This document shows positions 7,782-16,947 of a DNA stretch of 21,076 bases, piece by piece. Position 1 is the stretch's first letter, and every line of letters starts with the position of its first letter. The notes under the pieces are model-generated. The model saw nothing but the letters and a program-made list of their open reading frames with translations, was not told the DNA's origin and did not search any database. The stretch lies in IMG/VR virus record IMGVR_UViG_3300017781_000180, positions 1 through 21,076 of that record. One strand, given 5' to 3'. Origin of the DNA: a virus. The position numbers were made by a program, and so were the translations under genes.

Positions 7782-7797
7782 TAAAACCATCACTTAA

Positions 7798-10401
7798 ATG
7801 GCTAAAAAGGAAGACGTTCAAAATCAAAAAGATCTTAATGAAGAACTCAGAAATGAGATTTCTTTAGAGGAGCAAATACTATCCCTATTAGCTGATAGAA
7901 GAGGTATAGACTCTGAAATAATCTCAGACCAACAAAATTTAAACAATGTTCTTATAGATCAGGTAAAGAACATGAATTTTGAAGTAGTTCAAAGAAAACA
8001 AATTAGAGATTTAAGTGCATCCGTTACTAAAATAGCAAATGAAGCTTATTCTATTGGTAAAGATCAATTAGGTCTTACTGAAACCAATGTTAGTATTGCA
8101 AAACAGCAAGAAGCATTAACTAAAAACATATTTCTTTTAGAACAACAAAGAAAACAATTAATAGCAGCTATTAATGATGGTACAGCTACTGATGCTGAAT
8201 TAAATGCTGATATAGCTCAATCAATTTCTGATCAAGTTAAAGAAGCTAAAAATCTTAAAAATCAATTAGCAAAAGTAGCAAAAAATTCTGAAGAAATTAG
8301 TGATAACCTTGGAGTATCAGCTTTTGGGGGCCTTGATGAGGTGTTGGGTAAGTTGGGAATGGGGAAAATTGGTAAGCAACTAGGAGTAGAACAAGCTGCA
8401 GAATCAGCAAGAGGAATGGCTCAAAATCTTCAAGAAGCCATGAATATGGATGGTAGAAAGCTTACCAAAAATAAAATCAAAGAATTAGGTCTACAAAAAG
8501 AATTAAATGGTTTAACTCATAACGCTGCAAAAGCTAGGTTAAAAGGTATGGGGGGCATGAAAAAAGGAATGATAGCCCTTAAAGCAGGATTTAAAACTAT
8601 GTTTGCTATAGCTAAAAAGATGTTAGGTCCTATTGGTCTTATTGTTGAAGCTATTCAAGCTATTATAAGAGTAGATAAAGCATCAGGTGAAGTAGCAAAA
8701 GCCATGGGGACTTCCGCAGCTAGAGCAAGAGAAATTAATGCTGAAATGGCAGATGCTGCTTCTAACTCTGGGGATTTATTGGTAACTACTCAAAAGGTAG
8801 TAGCTGCAAATATGGAACTTAATAAAATATTTGGAACAGCTGTAGTAATGTCTGGAAAACTAGCTGCTGAATTTGCTGCTGTAAAAGAAAGAACAGGTTT
8901 ATCAGGACATGCCATGGAAGTGTTTGCGGAAAAAGCACTTTTATCTGGTACATCAATTACTAAACAATTAGAAAAAGTTAGAGGGGTTACTATGGAATTA
9001 AGTGCCCAAACTGGTATAATGCTTAATGCTAAAGATATTCAAGAAGGTATTGGACAAATGTCTAAAACACAGATGTTAAACAACCAGATGAATACTAAAG
9101 AAATGGCTAAACAAGTATTCCAAGCTAAAATGTTAGGTCTTTCTCAATCCCAATTAGAAAGTACTCAAAATAGTCTATTAGACTTTGAGAGTTCTATAGC
9201 AGCTGAAATGGAAGCTGAATTATTAACTGGTAAACAACTTAATTTAGAAGGAGCTAGAGCAGCAGCACTAGCAGGAGATCAAGCAGCATTAGCAGCTGAA
9301 CTAAGAAAAGAAGTAGGTACAGCAGCTGAATTTGGTAAAATGAATGTTATCCAACAGGAAGCTATGGCTAAAGCATTTGGTATGTCTCGTGAAGACATGG
9401 CAGGGATGTTAATAGAACAAGAAAAATTAGAAGCAATAAAAGCCCAGGGTTTTAAATCAGCTAGTGATGCTCAAAACCAATATAATGAAGCTCTAGAAAA
9501 CGGTACTATGACCGAAGAGCTTAAAAATAAATTAATCAAAGCTGGTGTACATGAACAAATGGCATCTGCAACCCAAGCAGATAAATTAGCTGCTACTATG
9601 GAAAAATTAAGTGATTTATTTGTTCAGTTAATGGACCCTTTAATGCCTATATTTGATGCAATAATAAATGTTTTAAAACCTGTAATGGCTATACTAGCCC
9701 CAGTAGCAAAACTATTAGGGGATATAATTGGTTTAGTAATGAAAGTTGTTAAACCCTTTATGGATTTTATGTCAGGTAATATGGCAGAATTTGCTGATAT
9801 ATTTACAGGTATATTTACTCTTGATGGCGAAAAAATTATGGGTGCTGTAAGTGGAATTATGGGTAATGTAGGTCAGTTAGTAACTGATGTTATTGTATCT
9901 CCATTTAAATCAATTGGTGGATTTTTTAGTGGTCTATTTGGAGATGAACCTGAAACTCCGGATGTACCTCAATTAGCTTCAGGAGGTATTGTAACAAAAG
10001 CTACTATGGCTATGATAGGTGAAGGTTCAGAACCAGAAGCTATTATTCCTTTAAGTAAATTATCTTCAATGATGCCTAGTGGGATGGATATGGGTAATTC
10101 ATTAATGAAAGCAGTTACAGCTCCAATGAGAGCAATAGGAAGTTTAATACCATCAGAAGGTATTCAATCTTCAATATCATCATTTGAAGAAGACCCAATG
10201 GGTAGTATAGGAAATATTTTTTCAAGTGCAAAAGAAGGTATTTCAAATATATTTGGGGGTAATGATGAAAAATCTAATAATGATGAAGTAGTAGTACTAC
10301 TAAAAGAATTAATAGTAGCTGTTAAAGAAGGTGGGGATGTATTTATTGATGGAGCTAAAGCAGGTAAATCATTAGCATTGGCAACTTCCAAAATGGGTTA
10401 A
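7798..10401 (+). CDS. Tail tape measure protein
   Basis: An 867-aa protein with tape measure architecture. Residues ~1-175 are a long helical, coiled-coil region. Around 250-290 comes a hydrophobic helix block (MFAIAKKMLGPIGLIVEAIQ), then a Met/Ala-rich helical middle. A second hydrophobic block at ~605-660 (MAILAPVAKLLGDIIGLVMK) may be the part that inserts in the host membrane. From ~727 there is the typical C-terminal motif GGIVTKATMAMIGEGSEPEA followed by IIPLSKL. It follows the chaperone and precedes baseplate genes. T4 gp29 is 590 aa; using the usual ~1.5 Angstrom per residue, this length would fit a tail near 130 nm (inference). It probably sets tube length inside the growing tail and leaves ahead of the DNA. 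Confidence 0.88.
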   Translation: MAKKEDVQNQKDLNEELRNEISLEEQILSLLADRRGIDSEIISDQQNLNNVLIDQVKNMNFEVVQRKQIRDLSASVTKIANEAYSIGKDQLGLTETNVSIAKQQEALTKNIFLLEQQRKQLIAAINDGTATDAELNADIAQSISDQVKEAKNLKNQLAKVAKNSEEISDNLGVSAFGGLDEVLGKLGMGKIGKQLGVEQAAESARGMAQNLQEAMNMDGRKLTKNKIKELGLQKELNGLTHNAAKARLKGMGGMKKGMIALKAGFKTMFAIAKKMLGPIGLIVEAIQAIIRVDKASGEVAKAMGTSAARAREINAEMADAASNSGDLLVTTQKVVAANMELNKIFGTAVVMSGKLAAEFAAVKERTGLSGHAMEVFAEKALLSGTSITKQLEKVRGVTMELSAQTGIMLNAKDIQEGIGQMSKTQMLNNQMNTKEMAKQVFQAKMLGLSQSQLESTQNSLLDFESSIAAEMEAELLTGKQLNLEGARAAALAGDQAALAAELRKEVGTAAEFGKMNVIQQEAMAKAFGMSREDMAGMLIEQEKLEAIKAQGFKSASDAQNQYNEALENGTMTEELKNKLIKAGVHEQMASATQADKLAATMEKLSDLFVQLMDPLMPIFDAIINVLKPVMAILAPVAKLLGDIIGLVMKVVKPFMDFMSGNMAEFADIFTGIFTLDGEKIMGAVSGIMGNVGQLVTDVIVSPFKSIGGFFSGLFGDEPETPDVPQLASGGIVTKATMAMIGEGSEPEAIIPLSKLSSMMPSGMDMGNSLMKAVTAPMRAIGSLIPSEGIQSSISSFEEDPMGSIGNIFSSAKEGISNIFGGNDEKSNNDEVVVLLKELIVAVKEGGDVFIDGAKAGKSLALATSKMG

Positions 10402-10410
10402 TATTTATAA
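10401..10410 (+). promoter_or_regulatory. Candidate late promoter, ATATTTATAA box
   Basis: An exact ATATTTATAA begins on the last base of the tape measure stop codon and lies 26 nt before the next ATG. The surrounding TTAATATTTATAATAAAAC matches the copy at 7772 over 17 bases. Confidence 0.6.
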
Positions 10411-10436
10411 TAAAACAACAAATAAAATTAAAAATT

Positions 10437-10733
10437 ATGGCTGAATCAATCAAAAAACAATTCGACACAAATGGCTCATCATTAGCTGTTCCTGTATCTC
10501 CTGCTGATGGGGTTACTCCTGATAGTGTTAGTATAGTAGGTAATTCATTACTTCACAATCAATACTCTAATATAGGTGATCCTCAAATTAACAAACCAGC
10601 TTACAATAACTTTGGTGCTGGTGCTATGGGTTATACTAATCCTAACACATCTCAATTAGGTGAAGCAACTCAAGCTTATCAAGAAGAAGGAAAAAGATAC
10701 AAATCAAACGCACCTGAAGGACGCTCATTTTAA
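10437..10733 (+). CDS. Small protein of unknown function in the baseplate block
   Basis: A 98-aa soluble protein with no recognised domain. It is rich in Asn, Ser, Gly, Pro and Tyr (for example LHNQYSNIGDPQINKPAYNN and YTNPNTSQLGEATQAYQEE), so it may be largely extended or disordered. There is no signal peptide, membrane segment or cysteine. It sits between the tape measure and a large baseplate-like protein, 9 nt before the latter, and follows a late box, so it is likely a structural or assembly component of the tail tip. The A-rich leader CAAATAAAATTAAAAATT supports the ATG at 10437. Nothing in the sequence says more. Confidence 0.6.
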   Translation: MAESIKKQFDTNGSSLAVPVSPADGVTPDSVSIVGNSLLHNQYSNIGDPQINKPAYNNFGAGAMGYTNPNTSQLGEATQAYQEEGKRYKSNAPEGRSF

Positions 10734-10742
10734 TAAGCAAAT

Positions 10743-12860
10743 ATGCCTCTAATTAATTTCCAAACAGATTTAACTAATCTGCCTTGGGGGAAAGATAAAC
10801 GTGATGGTGGTGATAGTAATCAACCATATGTTACTAAAGATATCCCTACAGGGTTGGAATCTGATGACCTTCCAGTAAGGTCAGGCCCAGATTTTATAGT
10901 TAGAGGAGGATTAAAATCAGTATCTAATGCTTTAGATGATGTAAGTAGGTTAGCTCAAATGTTTATTGATACTAAAAACATTTCAGCAGGTTTAGGATTT
11001 ATAGCTAAACAAAATATATTATCTAGAACATCAGTTAAAACCCCAGCTTCATTTGGATTAGGATATGCAGGTTTAGCTCCATATGTTTTTTCAGAAGGTT
11101 CAGGTGGTTTAGAAGCTACTGGAGGTGGTAATATAAATCAAGGAGTTTATACTCCTATAGGAACTATAGCAACAGCTTTAGGTAATGGTTTAGGTTTTCA
11201 TGCAAATTTATTAGGTTTAGATCCATTTTCTCCAATGACTGGAGTAGTAGAAGGATCATTATTTAATGGTAATTTAGGTTTAAACACTTATGAAGCTGCT
11301 ACTAAAAAGTTTAATGAAACCGCTGAAGGTAATAGATTAGTAATATTTAATAATAGAGCTAATGAAGTAGGAAATAACCCAGATGTAAATGTATATTCTT
11401 ATTCAGGGGGACCTGGTGCTGTTTTAGGAATTGGAAAAACTAATATTAAATTTGCAGATCAAAGAACAGGAGTTGCAAATAATTTATCAGTATCTACCCC
11501 AGGACAATTCTATTTAGGAGGGGTAAAAAATAGAGGATATCAAATTGATCCTTCATTATCTAAATTAGATTATCAATTATCAAGACAAAATAGTGCTACT
11601 GCAGTATATGCACAAAATTATCTTAAAACAGTATTTAAATATCAATCAGATAGAGAGTTTATATTTAATGATTCTCTTTCTAATGGTCCCGCTATACAAA
11701 TAGGAGCTAATGGTCCTTACCAAAACTTTGTTTACAAAGTAAACGGTCTTATACCAGAAATAAATGAGTTTGAAGATGAAGATGGAAATGTTCAATCTTA
11801 TACATCATTTGCCTTTAAAACCAACCCAGAAGTTTTATATAAAAATTCATCACGTACTTATGATCAACCACAATTAATAGCTAAAGAGAATGTAATTGAA
11901 GGGGGTGGTGCTGGTCTATATCCTACAGATTTTAGAAAGGAATTATATGATGTTAATGGTGTAAATTTAGAAGATACAGAACAATCTTCAGTAATAAGTT
12001 TATCTCCTAATTATAGAATAAAAAATATAGATAATAGAACATATCAAGGATCCCCTGGTAAAGAAGGTGGACAAAAAAGAGCAAATTATTCAGGAGGTAA
12101 AAATGTATGGAATTATGGTGTAGCAGCTAATGAATTACAAGCATTAGATAAAATTACAGCAATGCCTATGTATACTGGTAGTCTTGATACTAATCAGTCA
12201 ATTAATGATTTATGTAAGTTTAGAATAGCTTCTATTTCTAATAGTGGTACTGATGGTAGTAAAGATGTTTATATGCATTTTAGAGCATTTTTAGATGATT
12301 TTAGTGATGCTTATAGTGCTAATTGGAATGCTGTAAATTATGTAGGAAGAGCAGAACCTTTATTTAATTATGGAGGATTTGGGAGAAGTATATCATTAGG
12401 ATTTACAGTTGCAGCTCAATCAAAAGCAGAATTAATCCCAATGTATAAAAAATTAAATTATTTAGCATCTACTTTAGCCCCAGAATATACAAGTGCTGGA
12501 TTTATGCAAGGTAATTTAGTAAGATTAACTGTAGGTGGTTATTTATATGAACAACCAGGATTTATTACAAGTTTAAATTATAGTGTACCTCAAGAAGCAA
12601 CTTGGGAAATAGCTCTTAATGAAAAAGGTGGATCGGATTCAAGTGTTAAAGAATTACCACATATTATTAACGTAACCGGGTTTTCGTTTACTCCTATTCA
12701 TACATTTGTACCATCTAAACCATCATTTAATGAAGATCCAAATAACCCAAATCAGAAATTTATTGCGTTGTCTAATGGGGTTAATACTAATTATAATGAT
12801 GTTTATAAAAAATATGTAGCTGATGGAGGAGATGGTGATAATAATATTGAAACAACATAA
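10743..12860 (+). CDS. Large baseplate protein, possible tube-cap/initiator (gp48/gp54-like)
   Basis: A 705-aa protein with no Cys-based or enzymatic motifs except scattered residues. The first ~330 residues are Gly/Asn-rich with hydrophobic stretches (ISAGLGFIAKQNILS; IGTIATALGNGLGFHANLL). Residues ~490-635 form a compact, conserved-looking domain: VYMHFRAFLDDFSDAYSANW, GRAEPLFNYGGFGRSISLGF, ELIPMYKKLNYLASTLAP, GNLVRLTVGGYLYEQPGFIT, then TWEIALNEKG. That pattern of long strands around a central helix resembles tube-like baseplate proteins that cap the baseplate and seed the tube. Its stop overlaps the following gp53-like gene by 1 nt (TAATG). Role as tube cap or initiator is inferred from position and pattern; a hub component is the main alternative. 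Confidence 0.55.
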   Translation: MPLINFQTDLTNLPWGKDKRDGGDSNQPYVTKDIPTGLESDDLPVRSGPDFIVRGGLKSVSNALDDVSRLAQMFIDTKNISAGLGFIAKQNILSRTSVKTPASFGLGYAGLAPYVFSEGSGGLEATGGGNINQGVYTPIGTIATALGNGLGFHANLLGLDPFSPMTGVVEGSLFNGNLGLNTYEAATKKFNETAEGNRLVIFNNRANEVGNNPDVNVYSYSGGPGAVLGIGKTNIKFADQRTGVANNLSVSTPGQFYLGGVKNRGYQIDPSLSKLDYQLSRQNSATAVYAQNYLKTVFKYQSDREFIFNDSLSNGPAIQIGANGPYQNFVYKVNGLIPEINEFEDEDGNVQSYTSFAFKTNPEVLYKNSSRTYDQPQLIAKENVIEGGGAGLYPTDFRKELYDVNGVNLEDTEQSSVISLSPNYRIKNIDNRTYQGSPGKEGGQKRANYSGGKNVWNYGVAANELQALDKITAMPMYTGSLDTNQSINDLCKFRIASISNSGTDGSKDVYMHFRAFLDDFSDAYSANWNAVNYVGRAEPLFNYGGFGRSISLGFTVAAQSKAELIPMYKKLNYLASTLAPEYTSAGFMQGNLVRLTVGGYLYEQPGFITSLNYSVPQEATWEIALNEKGGSDSSVKELPHIINVTGFSFTPIHTFVPSKPSFNEDPNNPNQKFIALSNGVNTNYNDVYKKYVADGGDGDNNIETT

Positions 12861-13180
12861 TGAATAGGTACGCTGATATACAAAAATTAAGAAATAAAAA
12901 TGAGTTTGTAGGAACTCTAGGGACAGAATACTATACTAATGTAACCTATCCTGAAATTCCTATCTCAGAAAATGATATTTGGGTAGAAACTGAATTTGGG
13001 GATAGATTAGATAGTTTAGCTTTTCAATTTTACAATGATGTTACTTTATATTGGATTATTTCCATAGCTAATCCTAATAAAATTAATATGGGTTCTATTT
13101 TTTTAGAACCAGGTAGTCAAATTAGAATCCCCCAAAACATATCATCAATAGTAGAAAGTTATAATATATTAAATAGGTAA
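12860..13180 (+). CDS. 53: Baseplate wedge protein, gp53/LysM-like
   Basis: A 106-aa protein. Residues about 30-90 carry the pattern of the gp53/tail protein X group, a LysM-like fold: YPEIPISENDIWVETEFGDR, LDSLAFQFYND, LYWIISIANPNKI, and GSQIRIP. The DRLDSLA-FY-WII-ANP-PG-IRIP string is typical. T4 gp53 is 196 aa, so this is a shorter, domain-only version, closer to the small LysM proteins of other contractile systems. It would bind near the hub-wedge interface of the baseplate. It starts inside the stop codon of the preceding gene and ends 5 nt before the hub-like gene, so the three are probably translated in a coupled way. Confidence 0.75.
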   Translation: MNRYADIQKLRNKNEFVGTLGTEYYTNVTYPEIPISENDIWVETEFGDRLDSLAFQFYNDVTLYWIISIANPNKINMGSIFLEPGSQIRIPQNISSIVESYNILNR

Positions 13181-13185
13181 AAGTT

Positions 13186-16100
13186 ATGAGTAATATCTTA
13201 AATGAGCCATTTGATAATTGGGTACGAGAACAAGTAGAAACAAGACAAATGTCTTTAGGAAAGGGTGGGGGTGTTAACCCTACTATTAGTCCTGTAGATT
13301 ACCAATATCAAAATACTAAAACTCCATTTTTAAGATTAGCAAGTTCTGTTAATTTATATCGTCAAAGGGATGCATCTACAAATGCGGAATTACCTTCTGT
13401 TTTAAAAAAATTAGTAGATGTAGGTGTCCCCGAAGATCTAATTTCAGGAGATGAATTAGCTCAAAATTTTATATTACAGGGAGGAGCAATTTCAAACCCA
13501 TCAGGTTCAAATAATTTAACATTAAATTCAGGCTTAACTGATGGTAATATTTTTAATGGAGCTTATGGATGGGGGGGAATATCAGAAAGGGGATATGTTC
13601 CTATGCCTGGTATTACAGATGCGGATGTTACTTATTTTAATAATGGTGCTTTATCAAAAACAACAATCAATATTAAATGTTTTAGTAAAGCCCAATTTCA
13701 ATTAGTAGATGTTTTATATTTAAGACCTGGTTATACATTATTAATGGAGTTTGGGTGGAGTAATTTTTTAACTAATGCTGATGATCAAGGGAATTATTCA
13801 TTAGAAACTATAACTCCTTTTAGAACTAATCCTTTAAGTTTATTTTTATCTCCTAATGCTAATACTAGTCAATATACTATTTATACATCTATTGAAAAAG
13901 AAAGAGAAAAATATTATGGTAATTATGATGCTATTTATGGAAAAATTAGTAAATTTAATTGGCAGTTTAACCCTGATGGAAGTTATGATTGTCAAGTTCA
14001 ATTAACTTCTGTAGGGGATGCAATTGAATCTTTAAAAACCAATATTACTCCTGTAGGTAAAATTGAAACACCACCTTCAGGATCAACTACAACTACACCT
14101 GGGGAAACACCAAAATCACCTTTAGTAGCGAATAAAAATGATTCTGTTATTAATCAAGAGTTATGGAATATCTACCAATCAGTTAAATCCTCAACAACCG
14201 CAGGAAAAAAAATAATTGGTAATAGAGATTATACCGTTAAAGGTTTTAGAGATGGCACAGGAAAATTAAGAGATATTACTTTTAAAAATGGTTTATTGTA
14301 CGCCCAAGGAGCTACAACAGATGATGGTTCAGAAAGTCCTCAAGTATGGATTAAATATGGTGCTTTTTTAGCTTTTATTCAAGCTAAATGTTTATTATAT
14401 GATAAAACTACAGAAACCCCTATGTTTACATTCGATATGAATTTTGATGATATCGATAATGATGAAAACGTTATACTAACAATCCCCGGGCAAATCTCAT
14501 CAGATCCAAGAGTATGTTTAATACCTATACAAAACTCAAATATTGAAGGATGTGCTGCTTTTCCCTCAAGTGCTTTAAATGATACTTTAAGAAAAAGTTC
14601 TTTTCAATATAAAGAAAATAATTATTTAGGAAGAATATCTAATTTATTTATTAATATAAATTATTTAGCTAATACTTTAAAGGGAATGACTTCTGATGAA
14701 GAAGGTAAAGTTGTTTTATTAGATTATTTAAAATCATTAAATAAAGGAATGATTCAAGCTACAGGGGGAATTAACAAATATGACTTTAAATTAAGTCAAA
14801 GTGGACTAAAAGTACAAATTATTGAAGATATACCCCAACGTTTTAATTCTAAGAAAAAACAAAATAAATATACTAAATTTAATGTTTTTGGGGTTAAACC
14901 GGGTATTGAAGGTAGCTTTATAAGAAATATAGATTTAACAGCAGATTTATCCAATAATTTTGCAACTATGATTTCTATAGGTGCCCAACAAAGTGGCAAT
15001 CAAATCTCAGAAAATGCTACTTCATTTTCAAATTATAATGCTGGGTTAAAAGATAGAATTATTAAAGAAAAAACTTCATCCCCAGATATTGAATCCCAAA
15101 CGGGGGCTGAAGAAGTAGTTGATAAACCTACTCAATTATCTGAAATATATTTAGCTCAAACCGAAAACTACAGTCAAGTAATTAATCAAATTAATTTTCT
15201 TGAAGAAAATATATTAGCACTAAAAGAAAATTTCCTTACAGCAACTCAATTAGCATTAGGAATTTTAACATCTCCTTCTGAAGCTCAATTAAGTGCTCCT
15301 TTCTTTTTACCCTTTAATCTATCTTTAGAAATGGATGGTTTAAGTGGTATGGCTTTATATCAAAAATTTGAAATGACAGATGATATATTACCTCCTTCAT
15401 ATGAAAAAAATGGTGTAGAATTATCTATTAAAGGAATTAACCATTCAATAAATTCTAGTGCTTGGATAACTAAAGTAGATACTTTATCTACTCCTAAATT
15501 TAAAGAAACACCAGTAAATCCACCTCCTAAAATAACAAAATCAGCAGGAATTCCATCAAATGGCACAACCCCAGGAAATGGTAATACACCTCCTCCCCCA
15601 CCAGGTGAACAACTTAGAGAAGATGAAAAATTAAGATTAAGGTTAACTAGAGTAATGGATGATGGGACTCAAACTTTAGGGTATTTAGATATATTAGCTG
15701 AAGATGAATCAACAATATTATACACAGTTGCAACATCAGAACTTTCTTGGAAAAATAATGCAAATAGTATTAGTTGTGTGCCTGTAGATGAATATAGAGT
15801 TAAGTCAAATGTTTCTCCTAAATATAAACAAACCTTCTTATTAGATGGTAATAAAGCAGGAGGTTTTGCTCCTAATGCAATTGTTGGTAATGGTTACACA
15901 AGAAATTGGGTATTAATTCATGAATATCCAAAAGCTCCTGGTTGGGCTCAAGGATGTATAGGTCCTGGTCTTTATTTTAATGAAACTAATAATCAAATAG
16001 GTAGGCAAAAAGGAACAGGTAAAATTTATACAGGCTCACCAACAAAACCTTATCCGGTAGTTAAGCAGTCTAGACAAGCTTTAGATAGAATACTAAAAGA

Positions 16101-16239
16101 TTTATATCCTTTAGGTTCATTTAAAATGGAAATACAAAATAAGGGAGGAATACTTACTGTATCATTACCTTCCAAATGGACTGATCCATCAGTTCAAAGC
16201 ACATTTAAGTCCAAAGGTTTAATTCCAAATAGATTATAA
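13186..16239 (+). CDS. Baseplate hub-like protein with C-terminal DUF5675-like domain
   Basis: A 1017-aa protein. Residues ~120-290 form a beta-rich domain (GAYGWGGISERGYVPMPGIT, STKAQF-type strands, VDVLYLRPGYTLLMEFGWS) in the style of large myophage hub proteins. The middle is mixed alpha/beta. A Pro/Gly/Thr-rich linker at about 780-810 (TTPGNGNTPPPPPGEQ) leads to a separate final domain. That domain has the DUF5675 layout: a strand pair LRLTRVMDDGTQTLGYLDIL, SCVPVDEYRV (C864), then NWVLIHEYP and GCIGPGL with H912 and C924 as possible active residues. The His...GlyCys pair recalls L,D-transpeptidase-like folds. By position it could replace the lysozyme part of T4 gp5. Catalysis is unproven. 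It starts 5 nt after the gp53-like gene and overlaps the next by 1 nt. Confidence 0.6.
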   Translation: MSNILNEPFDNWVREQVETRQMSLGKGGGVNPTISPVDYQYQNTKTPFLRLASSVNLYRQRDASTNAELPSVLKKLVDVGVPEDLISGDELAQNFILQGGAISNPSGSNNLTLNSGLTDGNIFNGAYGWGGISERGYVPMPGITDADVTYFNNGALSKTTINIKCFSKAQFQLVDVLYLRPGYTLLMEFGWSNFLTNADDQGNYSLETITPFRTNPLSLFLSPNANTSQYTIYTSIEKEREKYYGNYDAIYGKISKFNWQFNPDGSYDCQVQLTSVGDAIESLKTNITPVGKIETPPSGSTTTTPGETPKSPLVANKNDSVINQELWNIYQSVKSSTTAGKKIIGNRDYTVKGFRDGTGKLRDITFKNGLLYAQGATTDDGSESPQVWIKYGAFLAFIQAKCLLYDKTTETPMFTFDMNFDDIDNDENVILTIPGQISSDPRVCLIPIQNSNIEGCAAFPSSALNDTLRKSSFQYKENNYLGRISNLFININYLANTLKGMTSDEEGKVVLLDYLKSLNKGMIQATGGINKYDFKLSQSGLKVQIIEDIPQRFNSKKKQNKYTKFNVFGVKPGIEGSFIRNIDLTADLSNNFATMISIGAQQSGNQISENATSFSNYNAGLKDRIIKEKTSSPDIESQTGAEEVVDKPTQLSEIYLAQTENYSQVINQINFLEENILALKENFLTATQLALGILTSPSEAQLSAPFFLPFNLSLEMDGLSGMALYQKFEMTDDILPPSYEKNGVELSIKGINHSINSSAWITKVDTLSTPKFKETPVNPPPKITKSAGIPSNGTTPGNGNTPPPPPGEQLREDEKLRLRLTRVMDDGTQTLGYLDILAEDESTILYTVATSELSWKNNANSISCVPVDEYRVKSNVSPKYKQTFLLDGNKAGGFAPNAIVGNGYTRNWVLIHEYPKAPGWAQGCIGPGLYFNETNNQIGRQKGTGKIYTGSPTKPYPVVKQSRQALDRILKDLYPLGSFKMEIQNKGGILTVSLPSKWTDPSVQSTFKSKGLIPNRL

Positions 16240-16898
16240 TGTATATACCTAAAAATAGAATAAAAACCAATTTATACACTGCAGGTGGAGAATATGTCTT
16301 TAAAGGTAATCAAGAAGAATATAAAGGATATTTTCATAGCTTATACGATGGTACCTTTTATACAGGTAGAACCCCAAACGATCCTCCAATAGTTGAAATA
16401 ATTAGTATATTAAATTCATCAAATGCCCAAATTGAGGCAGATGTAGTAGATTTACCATATCAATATTTTGCTGACAACTATGATGGAGTAGTATTTGATG
16501 GTCAAATTCAAGATGTAAAAGCAGTAGGTACATATCATATAGTTAATGATATTAATTATGACAAAACACAACTAATTCCCCAACAATCATATCCAAGACC
16601 TACCCCAGAAGATTATGAATTAGGATCTTTTACAAGATACTTTTGTGTAAAATATAATGAAGATCTTTATACTGAATTATCTAAAGAAACATATGATATG
16701 CTAGTAAATGAAGATCAAAAAATCTCTTGGCAAATGTATATGCCTTTTAAAATCCAATGGACTATAGATGGTGAAAAATCCTTTGTAGAAACAACCAATA
16801 GTAATATAGTTGAAATCCAAGAAAAAAGAATGAAAAGAATAGGATTTGGAAGGTTTTTAAAATTTAATTTTTTAAAATTTTGTAAAGGTATTAACTAA
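16239..16898 (+). CDS. Unknown protein at the end of the baseplate block
   Basis: A 219-aa soluble protein that I cannot place in a family. It opens MYIPKNRIKTNLYTAGGEYV and continues with an aromatic-rich stretch (YKGYFHSLYDGTFYTGRTPN) that looks conserved. The middle (YDKTQLIPQQSYPRPTPEDY) and the SFTRYFCVKYNEDLYTEL segment suggest a beta-rich fold. The C-terminus is basic (EKRMKRIGFGRFLKFNFLKF). There is no signal peptide. It starts within the stop of the hub-like gene (TAATG), so it is likely co-translated with it and made late as a virion or assembly protein. It is the last gene of the tail block before the replication module. Confidence 0.6.
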   Translation: MYIPKNRIKTNLYTAGGEYVFKGNQEEYKGYFHSLYDGTFYTGRTPNDPPIVEIISILNSSNAQIEADVVDLPYQYFADNYDGVVFDGQIQDVKAVGTYHIVNDINYDKTQLIPQQSYPRPTPEDYELGSFTRYFCVKYNEDLYTELSKETYDMLVNEDQKISWQMYMPFKIQWTIDGEKSFVETTNSNIVEIQEKRMKRIGFGRFLKFNFLKFCKGIN

Positions 16899-16901
16899 AA
16901 T

Positions 16902-16930
16902 GTGGCAATTGCAATTTTGTTTCTTATATT
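16902..16930 (+). promoter_or_regulatory. Sigma70-like promoter before the polymerase gene
   Basis: GTGGCA (16902-16907), 17 bp, then TATATT (16925-16930), 17 nt before the ATG. The stretch TTCTTATATT recurs exactly at 18694-18703, and the 19 bases upstream agree at 10 positions. This marks the switch from late tail genes to the replication module. Confidence 0.55.
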
Positions 16931-16947
16931 GAGACAAATTAATAGTT

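Noticed and set aside
10164-10391. Open frame on the minus strand at the end of the tape measure gene
   Set aside because: Ser/Pro-rich translation created by the codon bias of the tape measure gene; no leader and no neighbours on that strand.
1449-10410. ATATTTATAA boxes as T4 late promoters (TATAAATA) firing on the minus strand
   Set aside because: The reverse complement does contain TATAAATA, but no minus-strand genes exist here and every box lies just before a plus-strand start.
14796-15566. Two minus-strand open frames (14796-14999 and 15360-15566)
   Set aside because: Both lie opposite the hub-like gene and show no family features.
3789-16239. The cluster as a phage-derived contractile injection system (tailocin, PVC or T6SS type) rather than a phage
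   Set aside because: gp32, UvsX, a polymerase and RNase H-like nuclease follow directly and fit a replicating phage; no AAA+ ATPase or toxin cargo was seen.
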